From Evernia prunastri (lineage: Eukaryota > Ascomycota > Lecanoromycetes > Lecanorales > Parmeliaceae), in NCBI GenBank assembly GCA_003184365.1, contig NKYR01000086.1:71830-135829 (forward strand): DNA of 64,000 nucleotides, written 5' to 3'. A program made the position numbers and the translations under genes. Each line of letters starts with the position of its first letter. The first letter of the stretch is position 1. Below, piece after piece: positions 34,051 through 46,147 of this stretch. A model generated the notes under the pieces. It was not told where the DNA came from and made no database searches. It saw only the letters and a list, made by a program, of their open reading frames with translations.

Positions 34051-37000
34051 CTATTCTGCAGTCGGCGCCGTCATGACGCCTCTACCGAAAAACTCGCTGA
34101 TGGTCCCGAATTTGTCGCGACTCCGCTGCAGTGCGTCTTGAAACATGTCGTGCCTATCAGCCGAGTCTTCCTGGGCTTTCCTAAAGGCACGGATATTGTT
34201 GTTTGCCGCAGCACATTTTGGACATTCAGCCTCCACGCCATTTGTTTCATTCAGGCAACTCTGGTGGAACGAGTGCTTGCATAAATAGTGCACCGTTGGT
34301 ACATCCAAGCTCCTACCACACGCGGCGCATCGCCTGGTCTGGAAAACAATGGAATCGTTCCGCAAAGTGTCCATCTCCTTTCGTTTAGACTCGGTCTCCG
34401 TACGGTAGCTTTCGATGAGGCGACGGTTCTAGATCCTGTTAGCAGACTATGTTGCTGTCAATAGAGCATTGCATACATTGGAGATCTCCTTTCTCTCCCT
34501 TTCGATGGTATCACTGAGATACTTTTTGACCATACCCATCGTTGCAACAGCATTCGTGCTTAATGTTTGTATGACCTGTAATGGTGCCATCAGACCATCT
34601 TCATCAATTTTCTTCAGGACAAAATCCAATTCATCGCCTGCTTCATCCAGAATCTTTGGATCAGAGGTGAAGTACGCGAGGGCAGCTGGATATAGCTGGG
34701 GCTCTTCTGGGCCGTATTTTCTCAAGGCTTTGATCGCCCCAGCAGTATCATTGGCAGAGGTATAAGACCGGAAAATGTCAAAACGAAGACCTTGCTGCTC
34801 TCTGACCAGTGTGGTACCGTCCCGGAAATTGGACAGATGTGAGAGCAATAGAACATTCGACGCATCTATTGGAATCTAAAGACCAATCAGCTCGTATAAT
34901 AAGGTATTCAGGAGCTCACTCACGTCATTGCCATCAATCAGTCCTTTGGCTTTTGCCTCCCATTTCTCCTTCTCCTCGCCTTTCCTAGTGTTAGCAGTCT
35001 CCAGATACATCTCAAATAGTGCAGTGTAGAGGTCGGTCATATCGCTCTTGTCGATGTTCTCTTGCTTCAAGCATGCCTCAAGGAAAGTTATGAAATTTTC
35101 AGGATGGTCGACGAAGGATGAAAAGGCTGTTCGGGGCTTCGGTATGTCATACTCGGGTGGAGCCTCGGCAGCTTCCGCATCTGCTGCGTCAGCTCCTGCG
35201 AGCTGTTGGGCGCCGGCCACCCCGGGGGATGGATTTACGCTTGCTTGACGATATGGTAAAGGAATAAAGGATGTGAGGTTCGCAACATTGTAAGCTCCAC
35301 CACCTTGGGGCTCCTGCACCGTAGGTGTTGGTACATCTTTTCTCGGTCGATACTGGCCTGTGTAGTAGTCGATGAATATCAGAGTAGCGTCTTTCTGGCA
35401 ATGCTCAAGAAGGACTCTAGCGTACTTCATCAAATTCGGGTAGGCCATCTCAGGGGCGAGCCGCCAGATATAGTCTAAGGCGTCCGTGTATTTCTTGGAG
35501 TCCTCAATCAGTATATCGATGACTAGCTCATGCTCATTGTTTTTCTTGGCTAGGAAGACGGCTTGGTCGTAATAACCACCCTGCCGGCACATACTGATTG
35601 CTGTTTTCAGGTCGAAGTTCGTCCCCGACTTGATAAATGTCTCAAGCTTTTCGGTATCTTTCAGCTTAGCATAACAATTGAGAAGAAGTGTAGTATGATC
35701 GACTGTGGCCTTGTCATGATCATGTAATTCTTCGAGATACTCGATGAGATTGTTAATTCGTTGTGAGTCGAGGAACTGCGCACTCAATCAACGGGTTTTC
35801 AACTGCAGGCAGGAGTAATCATACCTTGCGTATCACTTGTGAAGGCTCGGTGTTATCAATTGCTTTCAAATACTGTTGCATAGCTGTGTCATAGTCGCCC
35901 TTCTTATGCAGGTAATCGCCATATTTGCGGAGAATCACGTTGCGTTGAGCAGTGTCGACGCCAGCTTTTTGGGCAAAGTTGATAGCAAGAACGTAGAGGT
36001 CTCGCTGGTAAAGAAGCTCGAGCTTTTGCTGCAGGCTCTTCTCGTGATACCGAAAGAGCTGCCAAGTCAGCGACTACGTTCCAGGGACCATTGAGTATCA
36101 CTTACTTTGCCATCCAGGGTCAGCAAGAATATGTCACCCCACTCGATGAACATGTCCTTGACTTGGGATACGAGAGTCTCTGTATGAGCTATGTATTTCA
36201 AGTCTGTGTCCAGTAATGCAAAAGTGGATGTATTGTGTAAATCATCTCTTTGGCTGCCGACAAATCTACGAAGAGCATTCATTTTTGTAGGAGTGGATGC
36301 TTTTGGAGGTGTAACGAGGGCAACATAGTTGCCAAATATCCTGACGAGTTGCTTCGGTCCTTCATAAGCGAATGATGGGCCACGACCATTGACGCCATAA
36401 TAATGTATTGCATCGTCCCGCACCACCACGATATCCCCATTGGCATCATCAGATGTCATACAGCCAACACCGCATCCGGTGTCTTCCAATACTTTTGCCG
36501 GCTGCCCTTGCCCTTTTCCCGTTATTGTCAAGGTGAGAATTCGCCCAGTAGTTGCGAGGTAGAGTGTAGTGTTGGGACCTTCTCGAAACTCGACTCCTGT
36601 TATTGGTTCCTCGGACTCAAAGACAGTTCTTTGCTTGGCGCCTCGATCGTGTATCAAGTCACCTCTTATGACAGTGACCGCGCCATTGGCGAACCCTACT
36701 GCAAGCTGAGATAGGTTCTCGAGTGTGGCGAAGGCCGAGATCTGTCCCTTGTCAGCCTCTCCGAGACGACGAAGCCAATTTTCCTCAATGCATGGCTCAC
36801 AGGAAATTGCTTCCTGCCATTGTGTATGCCCAGCGTAGATAAGCACTTTGGTGCACCCGTCTTCTTCTCTGTCTTGTCTAAGGCCCATACTTTCAGCACT
36901 GGCTCATTTGATAGATCCTCAGAGATGGTGACAAGTAGCGTCGTTCCCTCTGCTTGTCTTATTTGAGTAATCGGCCCAGTATCATGTGCTTTGAACGTCC

Positions 37001-37301
37001 GTACGACTTTGAAGGTCTGGGAGAGGATGCGGACATGGCCATCATTGCTACCGACGAAGATGTTGTCGGACCCGGAACATATGCAGTGAAGATCATTACT
37101 CTTGCCACGTCAGTATTGAAGCAGACGGTGCTTGCCGAAGGGTCGACTGACATCGAAGGCAGAGGGACTTTCCCCGTCGTCGTCGGGTAGTTTGACTTCC
37201 GAGACGTCAAAAAAATTGAAGACTTTCCACTACCGTACTAATGTTAGCGTTTAAGAGGTAGAAAGTCTCAGCACAGCTATCCTCACCGACGTCAAAGCCA
37301 T
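34051..37301 (-). CDS. vps11: Vps11, HOPS/CORVET tethering subunit with RING-H2 end
   Basis: Eight exons: 37287..37301, 37152..37229, 36801..37100, 36106..36741, 35825..36058, 34924..35775, 34477..34875 and 34051..34428. All phases are zero and the total is 963 residues, as expected for Vps11. The N-terminal beta-propeller includes ICSGSDNIFVGSNDGHVRIL and LAVGFANGAVTVIRGDLI. The middle is alpha-solenoid (clathrin repeat-like: LYVLAINFAQKAGVD, TTLLLNCYAKLKDTEKLE). The C-terminus is a RING with CAACG, HYLCKHSFHQSC and CPKC, followed by the conserved SEFFGRGV tail. Vps11 is a core subunit of both HOPS and CORVET and acts in vacuole and endosome fusion. The first exon has only five codons (MALTS). 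The second intron starts GTCAGT, a weaker donor, but joins a frame that matches the family. Confidence 0.95.
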
Positions 37302-38156
37302 GGGAGAGGCTCATAAGATTATTGAGCATGGAGCTTCAGCAAGGCGGCAGCTACGGAGCCAATCGCCGAGGCCATAGGGCTGGCTGGTACATGGGAATAT
37401 AGCGTCTTGGCATCATACAGCTCTTGTATCCTTAAGCCATATCTAAGGTACCCGTTCTTTGTGGACTTTACACCATACTAAAATACGACGCTTGCGAGAA
37501 GGTCTAAGGTCGGCCAAAACTCCAGCGGGACAGGTGGACCGCGCACTGCATAGTGGTGCCCTCACGAAATTGAGACCTAGTTCTCTTCTATGCTACGTTT
37601 ATATGGGCTGGGATACTTGCTTTTCCAATCATATCAACCATGTCTCGGGATCTCTTGACCTTAAAGACCACGAAAAGTTATAGTCCTACTTCTGTAAAAC
37701 GCAGAAGGCATCCGGATCAAGACGGAGAAAACCGATTAGACACCATTCATACCACCATATCATGACGGCTTACCTTCATATCTCGTATGAAGCCAGTATC
37801 ACATCCCCTACGGCCGAATGAAGATTGGTGGCGCCCGAATATTTTTCCTGGCTTACTAGGCGGATTTCAGACAGTCTGGGAGTTTGGCATCATAATCTTC
37901 TTTCTATCAAACAGGATCCGATCGTAAAGATTACGAGTTTCTCTTCACTTGTTCTTCAACTCCATCGTCAAGTGTAGGTTCGCGTACTATGGTAGGTTTA
38001 CCTGCCGCATTTGATAATTGAAATCCAAGATGATCAGAGTGGAAGGAATGGTCACCTCCGTATGATCAACAAAGACCATTACACAGAGTGAGGATCAAGT
38101 CAGTATTACCAAAGATTATGTACATGAAGTGTAATGTCAAGTGTGACGTATACAAA
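37302..38156. other. Intergenic, no gene seen
   Basis: Promoter side of vps11 and 3' side of the nitrate transporter. No feature supported. Confidence 0.6.
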
Positions 38157-39753
38157 TCATCGACCACCGAGCTGGCCCTTCGGTATTGGTCTTATCCATG
38201 ATACAAGCACATTCCCAGCGATGGTGATGATACCCACTAACCAGAACACCTTTGCATAATTTGTGTCGCTGTAGCGATGTATTAGCAAGAACACAATGCC
38301 GCCAAGATCGCCGGCTGCACCAGTCACACCGGTAATAAGCCCTGCGATACTGTCAGCTTTGACCAGATACCGATCGAAGAAGATCTCGAGGTGACTCACC
38401 GTTCGATGTAGGATGTACATGTGGCACCAAAGAAAAACATCCTCCGTTTCCAGCCTCCTCGAAGAAAGCCAGCCCAGTGATGAGTCCGACAAACGTGGCT
38501 TTTGAATGAGGATTCAGTAATCCAATGAGGATCAAAAACATTCCTGTCATGACCCCAAAAGTATGGATCAGGATTTTCTTTCCCCATAGCGAGCATGTGT
38601 AGCGGTAGATTGTATCGCTGATGATACCCCCTGCAGGCCGGAATACGAAGTTCAAGAGACCAAACATAGCAGCCCAGTCTCCAGAGCCAGTCTGGCCAAG
38701 CTTCGAGAAATTCTGGGCGTAGTAAGCACCAAGGATGGTGTTGACGCAGAGCTCGGTTCCGAAAGAACAGAAGTAGGCAATTGAGAGAGCCGAGGTTGGC
38801 AGCGACAAGATCGCCTTGGCTGACCCGTGAACCGTGGGCTTTTCAACCAATTCCCAACTTGCTGCGGCGAGAAGATCGTCTTCCTGCCCTTGCGTTTCCG
38901 AAAAGTGGCCTTGGCCGCGGACGGAGTTGAGTTTGATGGTGTCGTTCGACAGGCCAGCAGAGGCGCTAGAATCCATACTCGGCGCAACACCTTTGCGGTC
39001 TCTGCCGACGCCGCTAAAGAAAGTATCGCGCATGTTCAGCTGGCGCTGTGCCTCTTGAGTTCGAGCTGACCAAGCACCCGTGGGCGTGTCGGGGCATGTC
39101 AGGATCATGACTAACGCGGTAAATGTGATCAGAATGAATGGAACCACGAAAGCAACCCGCCAGGCGACATGGGCTGTAAGGTGTTGATGTTGAACGAGAG
39201 AGTTGAAGATGGCGGGCATGACGAAGTAGGTCACTCCACCTCCCGCGTTTCCGAATCCGGCTGCTAAAGAATTTGCAGTGCCGACTACGTTCTTATCGAA
39301 GAAAGCTGTCGTCCATACCTGGCAAGGAATAAAGCTTCCACCGAGGATACCGACGAAAAACCTGATTGTGATGAGACCTTGACGCGTTGATACCGTGCCT
39401 GCGAGCGCTGTGGGAACCGCGCCGACGAGCAATATGCCCGCAAATGTCCATCTTGCCCCGTATCTGTCACACAACGGACCAGCGGCGAGACGGACGAGCA
39501 ATGTCGCAGCCAAGGAGATGACGTTGGAATCCGCGATATCTTTTTGGGAAAGATCAAGGTCTTTCCTGATCGTTTCAGTCATCAAAGGAGGAAAAGCATA
39601 CCAGCTCCAGAAGGCTATAAAGAAACCCCACCACGACAGCAGGAAGACTCGTCCGTATATGTTGAGAGGATTGAGCGAAGGTATTGATCTCGCTTTGTGG
39701 TTGACAGGGTTAATATCCGGTGCCTTCCATAGTGAAGCTATGAAAGGAGGCAT
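38157..39753 (-). CDS. nrtA: High-affinity nitrate/nitrite transporter, NNP family of MFS
   Basis: Exons 38400..39753 and 38157..38341, phase 1, 512 residues; Aspergillus CrnA/NrtA is about the same length. Twelve membrane segments are expected. Visible signatures are the MFS motif A-like GPLCDRYGARW, the first nitrate signature AAGFGNAGGGVTYFVMP and the second EEAGNGGCFSLVPHV just before the intron. A long cytoplasmic loop (about residues 225-300) is typical of fungal members. It imports nitrate with protons at the plasma membrane. Nitrate and nitrite reductase genes, often adjacent in fungi, are absent here, so the transporter is unlinked or the cluster is broken up. Two GATA-type sites lie upstream (around 39834 and at 40059..40064), compatible with AreA control but common by chance. 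Confidence 0.93.
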
Positions 39754-41303
39754 TGTACAAGTAGTATTGTTCTCAACGCACAGAGAGCCAAAGAGCCTGC
39801 TACTCTCGTTGAGCTCGAATCAATGAGTGGGGAGATAGAGCATGAGTTATACTGGGGAGGACGTCTGGACTCCTTGGTCGCATACACTGCCAACAACAGG
39901 TACTGCCAGGAGGTTCAGGAACCAGGGACGAGATGGAAGTTTCCCGTCTAGACCCTGGCTGCAAGGGTCTTTAACTTTGTTGGAAGGCATCATACTTCGA
40001 GTCTTCCACGCTGTCCGTCCAAAAGAGCCCAACCAGAACCTTTGACTGGGTCGCAAGAGATAAGAAAAGGAGTTTGTTCCGTAGGCTTGGTATAGTCGGT
40101 CCCGAATCTTCCGGTTTGCGGGGCAGATGGTGCGACGGTGCTGAAGAACGTCTCAGCAATTGGTGGGCATGCGGCAGAACGCGTGGGAAAATGCAGGCAT
40201 GGAATGGCAGAAAGCAGCTACTGTAGCGGTTGAAACAAAGGGCAAATGGAGTCATGGAATGGTGCATGCACTGCATGGAGCCTCATGGGGACGGATCAAC
40301 TTGCTTGCAGATCGGGGATTTCCTGTCGTATCATATGATAAAGAGCAGGCTTACGATGCCGCACCAACGGTCAGATTAACCAGATTTGTGGGGAAGCGGC
40401 AGGCGATACCTTGCCGCTCCAATCATATGCCCACCACCAACTTCCAAGCGTCTTACAACCGCACTCGGACCATCAATCTTTCAACAATCAATAATGATCA
40501 GACCATGCTCAAATCTTGCAGACCAAGTTTGAATATACGAAAGTTTTCGGAGGCTCAGACTGTCCGAAAAAATGAAAATGTGCCAGAGTGAACATGGCAA
40601 AGTATATCTATCCGAACTGATATGGAAAGTATGATAAGAGTACGAGGCAAATCCGAGCGACAACCAACGAAATCTCTTTCGAACACCGTCGTGGACGACT
40701 CATGCTGTACATGATGAATCATAATCTTGATAGGCGGCTTTTCGGAGATTTTTCCAAAGCTAATTAGACAACAGCACTTGCCAGTCGTATCATTTCTTAG
40801 ACATCCTGGAGTGAAACGATGAGTACATACCTAGTGTACCAAAATTCATCATGCCAGCTGGCTCGGGTACCTATCATACATATCCGCACCACTCGGCCAA
40901 GGCATCTAGGCCGAGTCCAAAGCCATACCAGTACCATCAGTCGCTCATATGCGACACTGTATTCATTCTGTCAAAGACCCTGTCTTCTCGTGGAGGTGCG
41001 CTTCCCAAGGTGGTCAATTGCCCTGGCTCATAGCCTACGCGGTAGTACTGGACGCGGTAGCAAAGAGCAGATTGATCATATAGACTGGGAGAGACGAAAG
41101 CACAGGCCAGCTCATGATCCAACATATTTACGAGTCCCTTCAATCAGGCATCGCAGGCTCGATCACAAGAGGCTTGACTTGAACCATAACGGAGCTATAC
41201 TAGGTGCTAGACGAACGTCGAGTAGAACTCCACTGCACAACAATGCCATATTAGTCAATAATATACAGTCATCGTCTGGGGAAACATACTTGACCTTACA
41301 ATA
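39754..41303. other. Intergenic, no gene seen
   Basis: Divergent promoters of the nitrate transporter and the DUF8004 gene. A plus-strand open frame 40819..41303 ends exactly at the next start codon but has no protein-like character. A GATAAG site lies at 40059..40064. Confidence 0.5.
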
Positions 41304-43455
41304 ATGGTTTCACCCACAAGAGATAGTCTGGAGCTGTCGCAACTACATTCCGCCCTACCCCCTCCTCCTCAGTATACCGAGACAACGGCACAAAGCGACG
41401 TTAAAGCCGTCGACAACTCAAACTATAGCCATAGCCCATGGCTCCTCCGGCGCACCTCAATTCACGTCGAAAGTACGCCCAATGAGGCCTGGCAGGATGA
41501 CAGTTCATCTCATCGAGAGACTGCGCCCTCCATTAGCAGCAACGACGAAAAAAAGGCGCTGCGTAATCTGTCGACCAGGTTTGGCAACAAACCAGGTGAG
41601 GACCACATTGAAGATGGCAGAACGTATAGAAGTGGGGGCCAACCTCAGGACTCTTCCGACTTTGGAACGAAGGTTATCATTGAAGCAGCACAACCGCTGA
41701 AAATACAGACGCGGGAGCGCCATGAGATGAAGGGACTCGAGCAAGCCGCTAGTGTCAAGAGGTGGCCAGGTAACGGAAATCCTGCTGAGCCATGGGGCAA
41801 ACTCGCAAAGGTAAATCAAAGACTCGATCCTACTTAGTGACGGTGAGGGTGATTAAAATATACAGGATCCCGAGCTTTGGGACTCTGCCGGAGACACATT
41901 GGTATACTACGGCTATCAACGTCCACAAGCCTCGTTCCGAGTCAAGTCATCCATTCTGGAGGGAACGAGATCAGAAAGTCTGGTCTCAATGCTACAGGAA
42001 GGCTACAAGCGTACTCCCAGATCTGCACCATCCGTACTATCTGCTTCTTCTTCCGAGCGGGGTGTTAAGAGGTTCGGAATTGGTCGTCGAGCACCGTCTT
42101 CGTCTTCGGAGATTAGCAACGCTGGAAATGAAGCTCAGATCCGACATGAGATTCACTTTCCGGCGCCCGACGGTGCCTCCAGGATTGAGATCTTACGGCA
42201 TCACATCACTACACGGAACTTTTTCGCACTCTTATTGGATAAGCCTCTCGTTGGCTTAACCTTCTATCGAGCACTCATAGACTTGCACGAGCGTCTCCTA
42301 GTGTTGATGCCAAGGCAGTCTAGTTGCACCGACATGGTCAATGGTTTTTTGAGGAGAAATGGTCTCCATAATGTCTGCAATGATGCCGCAGCTGCCGCTG
42401 GGTTACTTGCCTACAGTGAAGATGACGAGGTGCAATGGCCAGAAGGTTGGCGCGAAGGTTTTGTCCACTGCAGCGGCATGTTTACGAAGCTGCGAGAGCT
42501 ACCGGAATTCCGTGACATCAGCCATGTCTCCAGAACGCTTCTTGAACGCTCACATCTTGAGCTTCAAGCGCGAATTCAAGTAGCCGAGGACAGATTGTCA
42601 GCCTTTACTTTTGATGATATGTGGCCCCCTAACACAACACAGCCTCGTGCAGCTCGGGCCAATTTCGAGCACTTCCGCCGGTTTCTTCTGCAATATTATG
42701 AGAAAGCCTACAAGACCTGGCCTCCCCGTGGGACCCAAAACAGCGATGGCAACTGGTTAACGAGGACCGTCACATGCCACATGCAAAGGGATTTTGGCGC
42801 GCTCTATGATTACTATGTTGATCGAGACGTTGTCTGGGCCGAGGCCAAGGAGCCCAGCGAGCGCTACCGAGTTATGGTGCGCGAGAGTAATGGAGCGGTT
42901 GTTAAGATCAACAATGATGGGCTTGATCTAGCCAAGCTCTTCGTCCACTTCGATCACAAGAACAAGCATCCTCATATCCCTCATCCGTACCCGCTCCTGC
43001 CAAGTTCGATGCCCGTCGGCGACACAGGAAAGGCGCAGCAAAAGCAATCCCTCTTTACCAGCAAGACCAAAGCTTTAGAGAAGCAGATCATCCACGCGTA
43101 CTCAGTAGCGAGCAACGCCCTCCTACTAGGCTCTGATGTCACGACCAACAGCTTAGTCGAAGCCTTCCAGCGTTTCGAGAAGACAGATCATATCGGGGAT
43201 ACGGACCCTCGTGACGCGAGGAAAGGGCGATGGATTCTTATCTTTGGTATCCTGCAGGTGCTATCGCACGTGTCTGCTGATACGCCAGATCTGTGTTTCA
43301 AGGATGAGGTCTCGTACTTTTTGATGCCACGACTGAAAGGAACGCCACCGTGGGTGGTGGGCCCTGAGAAAGTTTTCGAGGAGGCAGCCCCAGCGGCCAG
43401 TCACTGCTGGAGGGTTTCACAGTCCGCCTGGGGAAAATATATTTTGGCTACGTGA
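41304..43455 (+). CDS. DUF8004-type fungal protein
   Basis: Exons 41304..41810 and 41866..43455 (intron GTAAAT..CAG, phase 0), 698 residues. The first 170 or so residues are disordered (Ser/Pro/Glu-rich). From about residue 170 a folded region begins (DPELWDSAGDTLVYYGYQ), followed by HFPAPDGASRIEILRHHITTRNFFALLLDKPLVGLTFYRALIDLHERL and a helical region with FDDMWPPN and ALYDYYVDRDVVW. This order matches the fungal family I know as DUF8004. There is no signal peptide and no membrane segment. Function is unknown. It stands alone, with no neighbour hinting at a role. Confidence 0.75.
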
Positions 43456-43938
43456 TTGCGTCTATCGGAATGGAACCCATTGCATTTCGTGACCTCTCTG
43501 GGATAGATGAGATGAGCGAAATAGCGATGTAAGCAGCTCGACCCGCTGCTCCAGCCGCTTTTGATTCAAAGCAAAAAGACGCAACATCCATAAGCTTACC
43601 CGATTGCTCTAAACCTAAAAGGGTCGATATGCAAAAGTTGCATTAGCTTGGAAGTGGGGACGGCGAGGCTGCGAATCCTTCACAGCGATTTCTCACAATA
43701 TAAGCAAAATGCGGAAATTAAAGAACACCGGTTTCGAGGGCAAAGCTTTTGGAATACCATTGACTCTGCTGAGCTCTTTCCTTGCATCAACCATTCAGGT
43801 TCTTTTGCCTTGAACAATTCTCCTTGCGCAACGCGGACGAAATCAACGCCATAAATTCCCATCCTGCTGACTTCGTTTCCCCTCGCCCGTTGTAGACCCC
43901 CCCGGTCGCATCTTCTAGGCCAGGCTACTGGACCTGTC
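43456..43938. other. Intergenic, no gene seen
   Basis: Short spacer and promoter for the DUF6594 gene. Confidence 0.6.
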
Positions 43939-44841
43939 ATGGAGTCCACCAACGTTGAGTCGGAGACAAATACAGGCGCAACATCTTCGACAGCCCCGCC
44001 TGGTGTGAGACCATTCGTCGTCCAAAGCCTGTCCATCGAAGAGTCTCCCGGAAGATCTGCCCAAATCCTTCGGACCGATCGCCGGGACCGATTACCGGAT
44101 TCATTCAACAGCACACAAGTTGCGCTCGCGCACGGTTTGGGTATAGGAATGCGGCTTGTTGGGGAAGTGTCTAGACCCAGAGGCTCAGACTTCTTCGATC
44201 AGTACAAGGACGCGAGAAGTGGCCTCAAAGAACTCGCAGCTCTCTTGCACTACTACGAGTTGCAGCAGTCAATGAAAGCGGTGGATGATGCGGGCACGAA
44301 TGCGACGCTTCAGGGTCAACTGTTGGTGCCGGTGGCGAGATCTCTACAGCGATACTGTGAGTCCCCAGCGTGCGGTGACATGATCAATATTACGCTAATC
44401 ATCCACGCAGTGGACAGCGAGGCAGCTCTGGAGCCGTCAGCCCGCAACCCCGATGTCGTACGAGCCAGCGTGAAGTGGCTAATAGCGCCTATCCGCAACA
44501 TCATCATCGCGATCGTGAACCTCACTATAGCCACCTCCACCTCCACCTACTCATCCCTCTTCTCCCCGTCAGGCGCCGACGCGGAGGCTATCGTGGATAC
44601 CATCGTTGATGTGCTCGCGCGCCAGATCGTCGCGCTTCTAGGCGGGCTGTGCCTCGTCGTCCCTCTGATCGTGATGACGTTCCTCACGTCCGTCGGAGCG
44701 CGCCTCGCGATCGTATGCTACTGCGTGTTCAACTTTTCGTTCTTCATCGGCGTCGCGACCAGGGCGTCGAATCAAGAGGTGCTGGGCGCCGCCGCTGCGT
44801 ACGCGGCTGTGCTGGTTGTGTTTGTGGGGACTTCTTCGTGA
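43939..44841 (+). CDS. DUF6594-type membrane protein
   Basis: One open frame of 300 codons. It contains a likely 54-base intron at 44357..44410 (GTGAGT..CAG, phase 1), whose length is a multiple of three, so both forms stay in frame: 300 residues unspliced, 282 spliced. The spliced form joins LQRY to LDSEAALEPS, which looks better than the unspliced CESPACGDM. Three C-terminal hydrophobic segments (LLGGLCLVVPLIVMTFLTSV, LAIVCYCVFNFSFFIGVAT, AAAYAAVLVVFVG) with the intervening TRASNQEVLGA are typical of DUF6594. The N-terminal half lacks the usual YPRLA opening but has a helical stretch (YKDARSGLKELAALLHYYELQQ) in the expected place. Function is unknown. The 3' third is GC-rich. Confidence 0.7.
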   Translation: MESTNVESETNTGATSSTAPPGVRPFVVQSLSIEESPGRSAQILRTDRRDRLPDSFNSTQVALAHGLGIGMRLVGEVSRPRGSDFFDQYKDARSGLKELAALLHYYELQQSMKAVDDAGTNATLQGQLLVPVARSLQRYCESPACGDMINITLIIHAVDSEAALEPSARNPDVVRASVKWLIAPIRNIIIAIVNLTIATSTSTYSSLFSPSGADAEAIVDTIVDVLARQIVALLGGLCLVVPLIVMTFLTSVGARLAIVCYCVFNFSFFIGVATRASNQEVLGAAAAYAAVLVVFVGTSS

Positions 44842-45195
44842 TCTGCGCGCCCGGTTTGGGAGAGCTTGGATTGGAGTGATGGGTTTCGCTCTTGTGTATT
44901 TGATGGCTGGTTGGTTTGCAAGGCAATAGCTTGTCTGGGCAATGTTATATGGTAGGTTGACTTGAGATTTGCCGACAATTTTGGAGAACCCCAAGTTGGA
45001 GAAAGGGATTAAAGAAAAAAGGGGTGGAAAACACCAATTTGTACTCATGGATCATTATCAAGTGACTGTCATTACCTCTTTCTTTTTCAGTTCTCGATGT
45101 CGCAGACTCATGTAAACAGCATTCCCAACCCCGCATATCAAGAACCCCCTCTCGCACAATTCTCGCCCTTCTCAAGCATCGCCTCACATAGGCAC

Positions 45196-45215
45196 CCTCT
45201 CCTCTCCTCTCCTCT
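45196..45215. repeat. (CCTCT)4 microsatellite
   Basis: Four perfect copies of CCTCT. Confidence 0.9.
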
Positions 45216-45438
45216 CGCATAGTATGGTATTGGGCACGGTTAAGGTTTGTCATTGTCGGCATTCATTATACATTCTGCTTTCTAGCTGATCCCGATCTAT
45301 CAATCTTCCGTTCTCTTCCTAGACGCCACTGTTCCCTTGAAAACTCTCATTTCCGACATGCATAACGTAATGGTATGTTGTGTTGAGACTTTCCGACCAC
45401 TTAGGAGGAGCAAAGGAAAGGTCTTTATTTGAAAACAG

Positions 45439-45469
<31 letters not shown>
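45439..45469. repeat. Poly-A tract, 31 bases
   Basis: An uninterrupted A run between a purine-rich lead (gaaaacag) and gacatac. No retroelement body or target duplication was recognised around it. Its length is prone to sequencing error. Confidence 0.9.
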
Positions 45470-45471
<2 letters not shown>

Positions 45472-46147
45472 CATACAATCGCGACGACTGCGCTTACGAT
45501 GCGAACGAAATGTGCATTTCAGCAAATAAGAGGAGAGAAAGTGACAAGCTTAAAATTCGGACTGTTTCCCGCCAGGGAGAAGATACATGCTGGTGCCACA
45601 TGTGACCGCTTGCTGACCACATCAAAATGTGTATGCTTATGCGTATAGTAGGCAGGCTTGATCATACCCTGCGAGCGCTTTCTGTGTTAGGATCTATGAC
45701 GCTTGAAATAATCGCAGCTTGACTCACCTAAGATCGCCCGGACAGGAGCTTAAGAACAGCGGTATCTCCAACACAAACTCGTGATTGAGTCTCCGTCAGT
45801 AGGGATGTCCTCCAGAAACAGGCTCAGTAAACTTGCAGTCGTAACATCCAGATCACGTGGATGTTTGGGGACATCAAAACGGAAGATGATTTAGCTGCGT
45901 CTGTACAGCCAGCGCCAAAGATTTTCGGTATGCTTCGTATGATATCGGTCGGCGACGGCAACAATCGCTGCGACTTTTGCTGGACAGCTTTCCTGACTCC
46001 CGCCTCACTCGTACCCACGATCTATGCTTGTTCGCACGAGAGCGTAAGATCGTGGTGCCGAGGAAGCCGGTGCCGGTATTTCCAGGCACACGACTGACGC
46101 CAAATCTTGAGCAAGTACGACATTGGCGAAAAAACGGCAGGGCCAGT

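Larger units (their letters stand above)
44842..46147. other. Intergenic between convergent genes, with simple repeats
   Basis: No gene seen. Contains (CCTCT)4 and a 31-base A run. Confidence 0.6.

Noticed and set aside
40819..41304. Plus-strand frame just before the DUF8004 gene
   Set aside because: Arg/His/Ser-rich with no pattern; the meeting of its stop with the next ATG appears to be chance.
45439..45469. 31-base A run as the tail of a LINE/SINE insertion
   Set aside because: No element body or target-site duplication seen on either side.
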